Shown one piece after another: positions 55,412 through 63,705 of a stretch of DNA of 64,000 bases. The stretch lies in NCBI RefSeq assembly GCF_900103455.1, contig NZ_FNHI01000021.1, positions 57,676 through 121,675 on the forward strand, given 5' to 3'. The translations under genes and the position numbers were made by a program. The notes beneath the pieces are model-generated. The model saw nothing but the letters and a program-made list of their open reading frames with translations. It made no database searches and was not told where the DNA came from. The stretch is from Streptomyces wuyuanensis (lineage in GTDB: Bacteria; Actinomycetota; Actinomycetes; Streptomycetales; Streptomycetaceae). Within the stretch, counting starts at the first letter, position 1. The number at the start of each line of letters is the position of its first letter.

Positions 55412-57490
55412 TCAGGAGGCCTTCTGGACCGTCCACACCTGCGCCGGCGCACCGGCGGCGTGCTGGAGCTCGATCAGCCACGACCCGTAGTACGGACGGT
55501 TGCTGACGCCGAGGACGTAGCCGCTGTCACCGGCGGAGACGGTCACCCCGCCGCCGGCGGCCGCGATCCGCCACCGCTGGGACGCGATGTCCCGGCAGGG
55601 CTGCTGCGCCACCCACATCCCCGGGCCGGGGGTGCCGCCGACCTGGAGGCACTTGCCCGAGACGGCGGAGCGGATGCGGCTCTGACCGCCCGCCGCCTGG
55701 TCGAAGTACCACTGCTGCTGGGCGTATCCGGTGCGCTGGGAGCCCACGAGGACGGTGTTGTCCGCGCTGTACCCGCCCCAGATCTCGGCGGCCGTTCCGG
55801 TGGCGCCGTTGGTGAGCAGCTGGCGGGTGCCGGGCGTCGGGGTGGTCCCGCCGCCACCGCCACCGCCACCGGTGGTGCGGAAGGCGGTCGTCCTGCCCCG
55901 CCCGCTGTCCCGGCCGGAGGCGTCGCGCACCGACACGGACACGGTGTAGCCGGTGCCGGGCCTCAGGTTGTAGAGCCGGGCGCTGGTCGTCTGCACCCAG
56001 CCGAGCGGCTGGTCGCCGAGGAATACCTGGTACCAGACCGCCCCGCTCACGGCCGGCCAGCTCGCGACGGCGGAGTCGGGCGCGATCTGTCCGACGGTGA
56101 CGGCCGGTCCGGTGCCGGAGCCGTTCGTCGGGGTCGGTGTCGGTGTCGGCCTGGGCGTGGGGGTGGTCGGGCCCGGGTTCGGCGTGGTGCCGGTGGCGGC
56201 GCGCATCAGGAACTGGTTGTCGGCGATGTTCCAGTGCGTGGCCAGATAGCTGCCCGGCCGGGGGTTGGTGTGGAAGTAGTCGTCGTGGTTGCAGTCCAGC
56301 CGGTTCTCGTACTTCCCGTCCTGGCAGATGCTGCGCATCTTCGGGTAGTACGGGCTGTCCGAGTAGCACATGACGTCCCACTCGTCGGTGCAGTGCGCGC
56401 CGCGCGAGGTGTTGGGGGCGCTGTTGTTCACGGCCCCCAGGTTGTGGCCGAGTTCGTGCGCGGCGGTGTGGCCGCCCCAGCATCCGGTGTCGGTACGGCC
56501 GTAGGACGGGCCGAAGTTGCTGAGGTTGCTCTGTCCGGGACGCTCGTCGCCGGCGAAGGTGCCGATGCCGCAGTAGACCTGCGAGTCCGCGAAGATCATG
56601 TACTTGCGGTCGCGGCGGTCGAGGCCCTTCGCGGCGAGCGCCCTGTTGGTGGCGCTGAACTCCGCGAGCGCGGAGGCCGGGAGTTCGATGTTGAGCACGG
56701 TCGGGGTGCAGTCGGCGGCCGTCACATAGCGGATGTGCCGGACGCCGCCGGTGTCCTTGGCGCTCTCCGAGTAGATGAGGTCGGCGTCGGCGGCCCACTT
56801 GCGGAACGACGCGAAGTACTGCGCGTACCGGTCGTTCCCGGGGGCGTGGACGTACACGACCTGGACGCGGTTGCCGCTGCTGCCGTCGCCCTCGCACTGA
56901 ACGGTCTGCCCGGCGGGCCCGTTGGCCGCGCGGGCCGTGGTGCCGGCGCCACCGGCGGCGGGCGGGCCGCCGGCCTTGCGGGCGGACGCGTCCAGCGCGG
57001 GGGTGGAGGTGCGCGGCAGCTCGCCGCCGGAGGGCTTGGCGCCGCCGGTCCGGGTCGGGTCCTGGACGGGCGCGGCCGTCTTCACCGCGGGCGGGGTGTC
57101 CTTCTTGATGTCGACGCCCTTCGGCGGGGCGTCGGGGCCGTGGGTGCAGTGCCCGCTCGCCGTGCGGTACACCCCCGCGCACGGATCCCCCTCGGGCGCG
57201 GGCTTCAGCCCTTCGTAGACCAGGCCCCGCTCCGGATCGCTCTTCGGAACGTCCTCGATGGGCTCGGGTTCCTTCTCCCGGGCCGGCTCCTTGGCCGGCT
57301 CCGTGGCCACGGCGGCGTCGGCGCCGTTCTCCCCCTGGGCGAGCGGAAGCGGTCGTTCCGCGTCCGCACCCTGCAGCGACTCGTAGGCCACTCCCCCGAT
57401 GACCGCCATCACGGCGACGGCGGCCGTGCCGAATATGAGTCGGCGGGATCTGCGGCGCTGGGGCTTCTCGAGTCTTCGGCGTCCGGGCAA
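55412..57490 (-). CDS. secreted zinc metallopeptidase with FN3 and ricin-type lectin domains
   Basis: 692 residues from TTG 57490, chosen because GAGGTG lies ten bases upstream. An N-terminal membrane segment/uncleaved signal (18-36), a disordered acidic and Pro-rich stretch (45-195), the zincin domain (196-430) with H345-ELG-H349 and a Met-turn WDVMCYSDS, an FN3 domain (about 447-536), a Gly linker and a C-terminal ricin-type beta-trefoil (about 548-692) with QxW repeats (QQWYFDQAAGG, SQRWRIAAA, VWTV). The third zinc ligand of a metzincin would fall on N355; the ligand may instead be supplied downstream. Likely a surface-tethered protease with carbohydrate-binding module. Confidence 0.88.
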   Translation of the reverse strand: MPGRRRLEKPQRRRSRRLIFGTAAVAVMAVIGGVAYESLQGADAERPLPLAQGENGADAAVATEPAKEPAREKEPEPIEDVPKSDPERGLVYEGLKPAPEGDPCAGVYRTASGHCTHGPDAPPKGVDIKKDTPPAVKTAAPVQDPTRTGGAKPSGGELPRTSTPALDASARKAGGPPAAGGAGTTARAANGPAGQTVQCEGDGSSGNRVQVVYVHAPGNDRYAQYFASFRKWAADADLIYSESAKDTGGVRHIRYVTAADCTPTVLNIELPASALAEFSATNRALAAKGLDRRDRKYMIFADSQVYCGIGTFAGDERPGQSNLSNFGPSYGRTDTGCWGGHTAAHELGHNLGAVNNSAPNTSRGAHCTDEWDVMCYSDSPYYPKMRSICQDGKYENRLDCNHDDYFHTNPRPGSYLATHWNIADNQFLMRAATGTTPNPGPTTPTPRPTPTPTPTNGSGTGPAVTVGQIAPDSAVASWPAVSGAVWYQVFLGDQPLGWVQTTSARLYNLRPGTGYTVSVSVRDASGRDSGRGRTTAFRTTGGGGGGGGTTPTPGTRQLLTNGATGTAAEIWGGYSADNTVLVGSQRTGYAQQQWYFDQAAGGQSRIRSAVSGKCLQVGGTPGPGMWVAQQPCRDIASQRWRIAAAGGGVTVSAGDSGYVLGVSNRPYYGSWLIELQHAAGAPAQVWTVQKAS

Positions 57491-57620
57491 GTCGTTCGCA
57501 CCTCTTCCTTGGTCAGGGAACGGTGCGCGGATCTTGCCAGACGCAAAACGAGTACGTTACGGGGCAAACCGGGCCAGGAGCCCAGTCACTGGCTGTGCCG
57601 ATCTGATGAACCCTCAAAAA

Positions 57621-57635
57621 ACTTACGGCGTAAGT
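57621..57635. promoter_or_regulatory. ACTTACG-G-CGTAAGT palindrome
   Basis: A perfect 15-base palindrome 130 bases upstream of the metallopeptidase start on the minus strand. The pattern is that of TetR-family operators; no regulator gene is adjacent. Confidence 0.65.
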
Positions 57636-57770
57636 CAGTTACGCGCGTCAATCGCACGTGGTCCAGTCCTCTTTAAGGATGTCGTGACCCAATCGAGATC
57701 TGCGTCCGGGTTTGAATCGAGCGGACATCAACCCGCTTGCACACAGGGCGAGTTGCGACGACCACGAACA

Positions 57771-57806
57771 GTGCGCCCCCACCTCGGCGACGGGATGGGG
57801 GCGCAC
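57771..57806 (-). terminator. hairpin terminator
   Basis: Perfect 11-base arms GTGCGCCCCCA (57771-57781) and TGGGGGCGCAC (57796-57806), 47 bases beyond the end of the decayed lipoprotein gene. Confidence 0.8.
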
Positions 57807-57852
57807 GGTTGCGACCGAATGACCGGTGAGGCCGCTCAGGCATTGCGTGCTC

Positions 57853-58127
57853 TCAGCGTCGTTGCGCTGTGTTCAGCTTGGCCATCTGCTCGGACACAAG
57901 GTCATCCGGCTCTCTCTGCTTGGCCATGGCCTCGGCAACGAACTCCGTTTCCCCGGGTTGCCGATGCCTTGGAAACGAAAGTGGCGATCACCGTGCCGGA
58001 TCGGACGATGGTTACCGGGAAGAACACCGCGTCGTGCTCGCGCTGAGCCCGTCGAGCAGCCACACAGCAAGGCCAATGTGGCAGCGCCGGCCGCCGCGCC
58101 AACCGGTATCCTCCGCGTCGGTTTCAT
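57853..58127 (-). pseudogene. small lipoprotein gene broken by two frameshifts
   Basis: ATG 58127 has a near-perfect ribosome site (GAGGAA, six bases upstream) and begins a lipoprotein signal (MKPTRRIPVGAAAGAATLAL, then LCGC). The frame then degenerates, but coding continues in the next frame (EHDAVFFPVTIVRSGTVIAT) and, after a second shift, in the third (ETEFVAEAMAKQREPDDLVS...), ending at TGA 57855-57853 just before a terminator. Removing one base in AGCGCGAGC and one in ACCCGGGGAAA restores a single frame of about 90 residues. Either a recent pseudogene or two sequencing indels in GC runs. The reconstructed protein is not one I recognise. Confidence 0.75.
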
Positions 58128-58497
58128 GCGATTCCTCAGGTAATGGTCTACAGAGCCGAGAGCTTGAGGAGGCTACGTCACGGGGCCTTACGTCACCAGG
58201 GCGGGCAGACGATCGTGATCACTTCGACCCGGCCCACAGACACCGGCTCTGCTTTCTCGGTCCATGGCACGGGCGCCGGCCAGTTACCGGCAAGCCGTTC
58301 GGGGGTCGTGGAGTGCCGGGGAGTCGATCAGTGACGAGGAGACCGTCGGCGAGTCTGGGGGACAGGTCCAAGGGCGACGAGCCTGTCTCGACTCAGCATT
58401 CTCCGAGCACCCGCCGGCGCCGAGGGCAGCCGGCTCCCCTCGGCCGGGGTACCGCATCCGCGGCCTCGCGTCGCGCCGCGCTGTCCGTGAGGACGGC
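58128..58497. other. intergenic region with a possible coding remnant
   Basis: 370 bases. On the minus strand 58327-58193 is open without a start codon and reads protein-like (RLAGNWPAPVPWTEKAEPVS, then VGRVEVITIVCPPW), ending 65 bases before the decayed lipoprotein gene. It may be the tail of a lost gene or a very short ORF from an internal GTG. Nothing else is recognised. Confidence 0.4.
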
Positions 58498-58779
58498 CTA
58501 GGTGGAGCCGAGCCCGCCGCGAGCGGCCGCCTCGACGAACGCCGTGAAGGCGCCCGGGGTGAGGGCGAGATGGGGGCCGTCGGGGACCTTGGAGTCGCGG
58601 ACGGCGACGAGGTGGGGGGCTTCGGCGATCTCGACGCATTCGCCGCCCTGGTCACCGCTGTAGCTGGACTTGCGCCAGGCGGCGCCGAGGGGGGCGCACT
58701 CAATGCAGGAGCCCCCCGTGTCGCTGCTGTAACTGGACTTACGCCAACGGGCGCCGGTCAGCTGTGCCTTGCTCCCCAT
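58498..58779 (-). CDS. DUF397 domain protein with duplicated N-terminal motif
   Basis: 93 residues from ATG 58779. The DUF397 signature WRKSSYSxDxGGxCxE occurs twice (ARWRKSSYSSDTGGSCIECA and AAWRKSSYSGDQGGECVEIA), followed by the conserved VAVRDSKVPDGPHLALTP and a C-terminal helix. DUF397 proteins are short partners of Scr1-type XRE regulators in streptomycetes and behave as toxin-antitoxin-like or developmental switches (BldB/WhiJ-type loci). The start lies inside the 3' end of the XRE gene (41-base overlap), so the two are translationally coupled. Confidence 0.9.
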   Translation of the reverse strand: MGSKAQLTGARWRKSSYSSDTGGSCIECAPLGAAWRKSSYSGDQGGECVEIAEAPHLVAVRDSKVPDGPHLALTPGAFTAFVEAAARGGLGST

Positions 58780-59587
58780 AGCGTTCCTCCATCACCTGCC
58801 GGATCACCTCCGCCGAGTCCTTGACGGACAGGGCTGCGGCCTGCAGGTGATCGTAACGGAGCGAGCGCGACTCGACGGCGTGTGGATCGGCGGTCGGATG
58901 CCCGGTCTCGTAGTCCTCGGTGTAGGCGAGGGCCGGATCATCCGGGAAGCGGAAGAGGTCGAACGAGCCCGGCAGGCCCGTGTGCACTCCCGCCGTGAAC
59001 GGCAGCACCTGCACGTTCACCCGCGGATTCCGCTCGTACGACAACAGCCGGAGCAGTTGGTTTCGCATGACCTCTCGGCCGCCGATCTCCTGGAACAGCA
59101 CCCCCTCGCCGAACACCGCCCAGAACACCGGCGGTTTGTCCTTCACGAGGATGCGCTGCCTCGCCAGCCGCGCGACGGTCCGGTTGTCCAGGTCGCTGTC
59201 GTCCACTGCGGCGAGCACGGCCCTCGCGTACTCCTCCGTCTGCAACAGCCCGTGCACCAACTGGGGCTGGAACACGTAGATCTCGGTGGCCCGCGACTCC
59301 AGCTCCGCCACCTGCTGGAACCACGCGGGCAACTGGCTCCGCAGCACCAGCCCCACCAGCCTCGACAGCAGCCCACCCGTCCCCAGCGCCGCGTCCACCC
59401 GCTCGCTGAAAGCCTCCGTCGGCAGTTTCCGTGCCGTCTCGATCTGGCCGACCAGCGAGCCCGTGTAGTTGATGACGTCGCCCAGCTGCCTCTGTGTGAG
59501 CCCGGCCGCCTCGCGGTGACGGCGAAGCTCGTAGCCGTAGTAGTCGAGCGGCGAGGCGCTCGGGTCGAGGATGTTGATGTGGGCCAC
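58739..59587 (-). CDS. XRE-family regulator with Scr1/DUF5753 domain
   Basis: 282 residues from GTG 59587, six bases after GAGGGG; TTG 59611 has its purine run too close. An N-terminal HTH_31 domain (YYGYELRRHREAAGLTQRQLGDVINYTGSLVGQIETARKLP) is followed by the DUF5753 sensor region (AWFQQVAELESRATEIYVFQ, LLQTEEYARAVLAA, VFWAVFGEGVLFQEIGGREV, NVQVLPFTAGVHTGLPGSFD, YTEDYETGHPTADP). The WhiJ/AbaA-type architecture controls development and secondary metabolism in Streptomyces together with DUF397 and a HATPase partner, all present here. Confidence 0.93.
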   Translation of the reverse strand: MAHINILDPSASPLDYYGYELRRHREAAGLTQRQLGDVINYTGSLVGQIETARKLPTEAFSERVDAALGTGGLLSRLVGLVLRSQLPAWFQQVAELESRATEIYVFQPQLVHGLLQTEEYARAVLAAVDDSDLDNRTVARLARQRILVKDKPPVFWAVFGEGVLFQEIGGREVMRNQLLRLLSYERNPRVNVQVLPFTAGVHTGLPGSFDLFRFPDDPALAYTEDYETGHPTADPHAVESRSLRYDHLQAAALSVKDSAEVIRQVMEERYGEQGTADRRPLA

Positions 59588-59682
59588 GCCGTACCCCTCG
59601 TGCGCGGACAACTCCGCCCACCACAGGACGGGTTGTATTCGGTCAGTAGCCGAGCGTAGCCGTCGGCGTCCACGCTCGTGGC

Positions 59683-60129
59683 GTGACCGAAGACATCACC
59701 CGCACCTGCGCCCCCGCACCCGCCTCCCAGTACGGCATGCGGTTCACCGTCGGAGCGCACTCCGCCCGCCATGTGCGCCGGATCCTCCGCAGCTACCTCG
59801 ACCTGTGGGGCATGCCGGGCCTCGTCGACGACGCCTCTCTCGCACTCACCGAACTGCTGGCCAACGTCGTACGCCATGTCCCCGACCGGCGCTGCGCGCT
59901 GCTGATCGAGCGCGGCCCCGAGGGCGTGCGCGTGGAGGTGCGCGACGAGTCCCCCGTACTCCCCCGGCTGCTGAGCGCGTCGCCGGAGGACGAGTCCGGG
60001 CGCGGGCTGGCGCTGCTGGGCGCGGTGGTGCACAAGTGGGGCGTCTCGCAGACAGGCGCGCCGGGGAAGACGGTCTGGTTCGAGTGCCGTGACGTGCCCC
60101 GGCCGGACGACAGCAGCGTCAGAAGGTGA
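59683..60129 (+). CDS. anti-sigma-type ATP-binding protein (HATPase_c_2, RsbW/SpoIIAB-like)
   Basis: 148 residues from GTG 59683. HATPase motifs: N box ALTELLANVVRHV, G1 VEVRDESPVLPRL, G2 GRGLALLGAVVHKWG. The domain fills the protein, so it is a stand-alone kinase-like ATPase without sensor parts. Such proteins sit divergent from XRE/DUF397 pairs in many streptomycetes and may phosphorylate anti-anti-sigma factors or act on the regulator itself. The 95-base divergent promoter region separates it from the XRE gene. Confidence 0.9.
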   Translation: MTEDITRTCAPAPASQYGMRFTVGAHSARHVRRILRSYLDLWGMPGLVDDASLALTELLANVVRHVPDRRCALLIERGPEGVRVEVRDESPVLPRLLSASPEDESGRGLALLGAVVHKWGVSQTGAPGKTVWFECRDVPRPDDSSVRR

Positions 60130-60168
60130 CGGGGTGTGAGGGCTGGACGGCCATGGGCACCGAGGCCG

Positions 60169-60888
60169 TCAGCCAAAGTCCGAACCCGTCGGCATGACCA
60201 CGATGTCGCGGACGCAGATACGCTGCGGCTGCTTCCAGCAGAACATGATGATCTCGGCGAGTTCCTCGGCGCTGATGAAGTCGGGATGGCCGAGGCGCTC
60301 GCCGTACTCCTCGAAGCTGATGCCCATCTCGGCGTGGATGTTGGTCCTGACGAAGCCCGGCGCGACGTTGATGACGCGGATGCCGCTCTTCGCCTCGCCC
60401 TTCTGCAGGGAGCCCGCCAGTGATCGCAGTGCCGCCTTGCAGGCGTGGTAGACCTCGCCGTCGGGGCCCGGCGCCCGGTCGCCGACGGAGCTGATGTTGA
60501 TGATCGTGCCGCTGTTGCGTACCTTCATGTCGCCCAGCACCGCGTGGATGCCGTTGAGCACGCCCTTGAGCAGCACGTCGACCTCGTACGAGATGTCCAC
60601 CGGGTCCCGGTCCTCCAGGGTGCCGATCCGGAGGAACCCCGCGCAGTTCACGAGACATTCGGTCGGTCCGTGCAGGGCCTCCGCCGCACGGATCGCGGTT
60701 TCGAGGGCCTCGTGGTCGGAGACGTCGACCGCGGCCGTGGCGATCTGCTCGGAGGGCAGCCCTTCGAGCGGCGTGGGGTGCCGCGCCACCAGGAGCAGAG
60801 GGTGCCCCTGCTCGGCGAAGGCCGAGGCCACTGCCCTGCCGATGCCATGGCTCGCTCCGGTGACCACGACCAGGGGTGCTGCATCCAT
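60169..60888 (-). CDS. short-chain dehydrogenase/reductase
   Basis: 239 residues from ATG 60888, with GGAGGG six bases upstream. Cofactor motif VVVTGASHGIGRAVASAFAE, VNCAGFLRIG in place of NNAG, and the catalytic Ser-Tyr-Lys in INISSVGDRAPGPDGEVYHACKAALRS. The Asn of the tetrad is in VLLKGVLNGIHAV. The NADPH-preferring Arg at the end of strand 2 (LLVARHPTPLE) suggests NADP(H). The substrate is unknown. It is convergent with the HATPase gene and divergent from a serine hydrolase gene; unlike the Hsd4A-like SDR it has no operator of the two classes upstream. Confidence 0.88.
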   Translation of the reverse strand: MDAAPLVVVTGASHGIGRAVASAFAEQGHPLLLVARHPTPLEGLPSEQIATAAVDVSDHEALETAIRAAEALHGPTECLVNCAGFLRIGTLEDRDPVDISYEVDVLLKGVLNGIHAVLGDMKVRNSGTIINISSVGDRAPGPDGEVYHACKAALRSLAGSLQKGEAKSGIRVINVAPGFVRTNIHAEMGISFEEYGERLGHPDFISAEELAEIIMFCWKQPQRICVRDIVVMPTGSDFG

Positions 60889-61069
60889 GAGGCCCTCCGA
60901 GCGGACAGTGGGTGGAAGGGGGCGAGGTGGGAGTGGCACGGCGTAGTGTCACACCCCGCTACGGTGCCGACTGGCACACACGCCGGGCGTGTCACTTCGG
61001 CGGAGCGGCGATGAGTTCCGGCCGCGGCGGTAGTCCTACCCTCCGGACGCACTCTGCGGAAGGGGACCG

Positions 61070-62224
61070 ATGAGCGGCCTGCGCGAGACCCTCATGAGAC
61101 ACGTCGACGACGGATCGGTGCCGGGCGCCGTGGGGCTGGTGGCGCGCGGCGACCGGGTGGAGGTGGCGGCCGTCGGGACTGTCGACGTCGACGGCAGCGC
61201 CCCGATGGCCAGGGATTCGATCTTCCGGATCGCTTCGGTCACCAAGCCGGTCGTCGCCGCGGCGGTCATGCTGCTGATCGACGAGGGCCGGCTCGCGCCG
61301 GACGACGCGGTCGCTCCGTGGCTGCCGGAGCTTGCGGCGCCCGTGGTCGTCCGTACGCCGTCCGGTCCCGTCGACGACGTCGTTCCCGCCGCCAGGCCCA
61401 TCACGGTGTTCGACCTGCTCAACTCCTGTGCCGGGTACGGCTTCTCGTCCGACTTCTCGCTGCCGGCGCTCGCCCCGTTGTTCAGCGAGCTGAAGCAGGG
61501 GCCGCCGCAGCCGCAGTCCGTCCCCGCGCCGGACGCCTGGACGGCGGCGCTGGGCCGGATCCCGCTGCTGCACCAGCCCGGCGAGAAGTGGCTCTACAAC
61601 ACCTGCTCCGACATCCAGGGCGTCCTGATCTCCCGGGTCACGGGCCGGCCGCTGCCCGAGTTCCTGTCCGAGCGGCTGTTCGAGCCGCTCGGGATGGCCG
61701 ACACGGGCTTCGCGGTGCCGCCGGACAGGCTGGACCGCTTCACCAGCCATTACCGGCCCGACGAGCCCGGCGGGCTCGTACTCGTCGACGGAACCGACGA
61801 GCACGGGCAGTGGAGCAGCGTGCCCGTGTTCCCGTCCGGCGCCGGCGGCCTGGTCTCGACGGTCGACGACTGGTGCGCCTTCGGCCGGATGCTGCTCGCC
61901 GAAGGAACCTTCGGGGACCACCGGATCCTGTCGCCCGAGTCCGTACGCCTGATGACCGGCGACCGGCTGACCAAGGCCCAGCGCGAGGCGAGCGACCTGT
62001 TCCTGGAGGGCCAGAGCTGGGGTTTCGGCGGGGCGGTCGACATCGAGACCGAACAGCCGTGGAACGTGCCCGGCCGCTACGGCTGGGTGGGCGGCACCGG
62101 CACCACCGCGCACATCGTCCCGGCCACCGGCACCGTGAGTGTCATGTTCAGCCAGGTGGCGATGACCGGGCCGACACCACCCCTGCTGATGAGGGACTTC
62201 TGGCGGTACGCGGCCGCTTACTGA
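61070..62224 (+). CDS. serine hydrolase (beta-lactamase-fold esterase), cytoplasmic
   Basis: 384 residues from ATG 61070. SxxK motif is SVTK in FRIASVTKPVVAAAVMLL; the Tyr motif is YNT in KWLYNTCSDIQGVLIS; the third motif appears as GGTGTTAHI (KTG-like, W-x-GGTGT). There is no signal peptide. This is the EstB/LipL group of class C-like esterases, which hydrolyse short acyl esters or lactones and occur both inside and outside the cell. It stands alone, followed by a small hairpin terminator. Confidence 0.9.
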   Translation: MSGLRETLMRHVDDGSVPGAVGLVARGDRVEVAAVGTVDVDGSAPMARDSIFRIASVTKPVVAAAVMLLIDEGRLAPDDAVAPWLPELAAPVVVRTPSGPVDDVVPAARPITVFDLLNSCAGYGFSSDFSLPALAPLFSELKQGPPQPQSVPAPDAWTAALGRIPLLHQPGEKWLYNTCSDIQGVLISRVTGRPLPEFLSERLFEPLGMADTGFAVPPDRLDRFTSHYRPDEPGGLVLVDGTDEHGQWSSVPVFPSGAGGLVSTVDDWCAFGRMLLAEGTFGDHRILSPESVRLMTGDRLTKAQREASDLFLEGQSWGFGGAVDIETEQPWNVPGRYGWVGGTGTTAHIVPATGTVSVMFSQVAMTGPTPPLLMRDFWRYAAAY

Positions 62225-62228
62225 AGGT

Positions 62229-62254
62229 CACGGCCGAATGGCGCGCCGGCCGTG
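62229..62254 (+). terminator. hairpin terminator
   Basis: CACGGCCG (62229-62236) and CGGCCGTG (62247-62254), perfect 8-base arms, five bases after the serine hydrolase stop. The following 270 bases to the next gene hold only GC-rich noise frames. Confidence 0.7.
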
Positions 62255-62523
62255 GTCGGGGGATGCTGGCTGAACGCGACGATCCACCCGGGGAGGCGCC
62301 GCATCGGCGTCTTCCCGGGCCCGACCGGGCGGGCGGCGTCGGGCCCCGATGGTCGTGCGCCGTCGTGCGGGCGGGTGGGCGTGTGGTGGTCGCGGTCGCC
62401 GTGGATCGGGCCTGAGGCAGAGGAAGTCCGCGGAGCCGTGGCATCGCTCACCGTGGACGGTGGAGGCCGGGTCCGGGATGCGTGTCCCCGCCCGGGCGTT
62501 CGGACTTGGGATACGTTTCCGGT

Positions 62524-63192
62524 ATGTCTGAACAGCAATGGAACGCCGTGGACGCCTACTTCACCGACCTGCTGGTTCCCGAGGACGACGCCCTGAGGTC
62601 CGCCGTGGCCGCGAGCGACGCGGCCGGCCTGCCGCAGATCGCCGTCGCGCCCAACCAGGGCAAGCTGCTGCATCTGCTGGCCCTCACCCAGGGCGCGACG
62701 AGGATCCTCGAGATCGGCACGCTCGGGGGTTACAGCACCATCTGGCTCGGCCGGGCACTGCCCGCGGACGGACAGCTCGTCTCGCTCGAGTACAGCGCCG
62801 AGCACGCGGACGTGGCCCGCGCCAACCTCGCCCGCGCGGGGCTGGACAAGAACGTCGAGGTGCGGGTCGGGCCCGCGCTGGACAGCCTTGCCGCGCTGGA
62901 GGCCGAGGGCACGGCCCCGTTCGACTTCTTCTTCGTCGACGCCGACAAGGCCAACAACCCCCACTACGTGGAGTGGGCGCTGAAGCTGTCCCGCCCGGGC
63001 AGCGTCATCGTCGTCGACAACGTCGTACGCGGCGGCTCGGTCCTCGACGCGACGAGCGAGGACCCGGCGATCGTGGGCACCCGCCGGATGTTCGAGGTCG
63101 TCTCCGAGCACCCGCGGCTCACGGCGACCGCCGTCCAGACGGTGGGCGCGCGCGGGTACGACGGTCTTCTGCTGGCCCGCGTCACGGGCTGA
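62524..63192 (+). CDS. class I O-methyltransferase (COMT-like)
   Basis: 222 residues from ATG 62524. SAM motif ILEIGTLGGYSTIWLGRALP, acidic residue in SLEYSAEHADVAR, and the metal/catalytic block FDFFFVDADKANNPHYVEWAL followed by VVDNVVRGGSV are typical of the caffeoyl-CoA/catechol O-methyltransferase family (Methyltransf_3) that needs a divalent metal. It would methylate a catechol-like small molecule in the cytoplasm. The substrate is unknown; no biosynthetic cluster is adjacent. Confidence 0.92.
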   Translation: MSEQQWNAVDAYFTDLLVPEDDALRSAVAASDAAGLPQIAVAPNQGKLLHLLALTQGATRILEIGTLGGYSTIWLGRALPADGQLVSLEYSAEHADVARANLARAGLDKNVEVRVGPALDSLAALEAEGTAPFDFFFVDADKANNPHYVEWALKLSRPGSVIVVDNVVRGGSVLDATSEDPAIVGTRRMFEVVSEHPRLTATAVQTVGARGYDGLLLARVTG

Positions 63193-63262
63193 GCCCGGGC
63201 GGAGCACCGGCAGGGCGGCACCGTACGCACGTCCGCGGACGGGACGCCGCCCGCCGGAGTTC

Positions 63263-63295
63263 CGCCCGCCGTCCCGCGGTCCGGGGCGGCGGGCG
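63263..63295 (+). terminator. hairpin terminator
   Basis: CGCCCGCCG (63263-63271) and CGGCGGGCG (63287-63295), perfect 9-base arms, between the O-methyltransferase and the monooxygenase genes. Confidence 0.6.
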
Positions 63296-63369
63296 CCCGG
63301 TGCGCCGTCCCCGCCGCCCCCGCCGGGTCGGGCCGCCGGGCGGCACGTGCCCGCCCTATCCTGCACCTC

Positions 63370-63696
63370 ATGAGTGTCGTGAAGATCAATGTGCTGACCG
63401 TCCCGGCCGAACAGCGTGAGGCCCTGGAGCAGCGGTTCGCCGCTCGTGCGGGGGCCGTGGAGTCCTCGGACGGCTTCGAGTGGTTCGAGCTGCTCCGCCC
63501 GCTGGAGGGCACCGACGACTACCTCGTCTACACCCGCTGGCGCAGCGAGGAGGACTTCCAGAACTGGATGTCCGGCCCCATGCAGGCCGCCCACCGCGGC
63601 GAGGGCGGCGGAGGCGACCGCCCGAAGCCGGCCGCGACGGGCTCGACCCTGTGGTCCTTCGAGGTGGTCCAGCAGGCCGCGCCGAAGCAGGGTTGA
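63370..63696 (+). CDS. mhuD: haem-degrading monooxygenase, MhuD-like (ABM fold)
   Basis: 108 residues from ATG 63370. The antibiotic-biosynthesis-monooxygenase fold with all three MhuD active-site residues at the same numbers as in M. tuberculosis: N7 (VVKINVL), W66 (DFQNWMSG) and H75 (QAAHRG). The conserved frame VVKINVLTVPAEQ, ESSDGFEWFELLRPLEGTDD and ATGSTLWSFEVVQQ follows MhuD along its length; a Gly-rich loop of a few extra residues sits after H75. The dimeric enzyme splits haem to release iron (mycobilin-type products in mycobacteria). Confidence 0.9.
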   Translation: MSVVKINVLTVPAEQREALEQRFAARAGAVESSDGFEWFELLRPLEGTDDYLVYTRWRSEEDFQNWMSGPMQAAHRGEGGGGDRPKPAATGSTLWSFEVVQQAAPKQG

Positions 63697-63705
63697 ACTC
63701 CCGGC

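Larger units (their letters stand above)
57491..57852. other. promoter region of the metallopeptidase gene; lower GC, contains palindrome and terminator
   Basis: About 360 bases without a gene. AT-richer than the rest of the window (ACCCTCAAAAAACTTACGGC). It holds the ACTTACG palindrome (57621-57635) and the terminator of the decayed lipoprotein gene (57771-57806). Confidence 0.6.

Noticed and set aside
58498..60129. Phage-defence toxin-antitoxin island
   Set aside because: The XRE/DUF397/HATPase trio is a common streptomycete developmental regulator type, with no nuclease, integrase or other defence gene around it.
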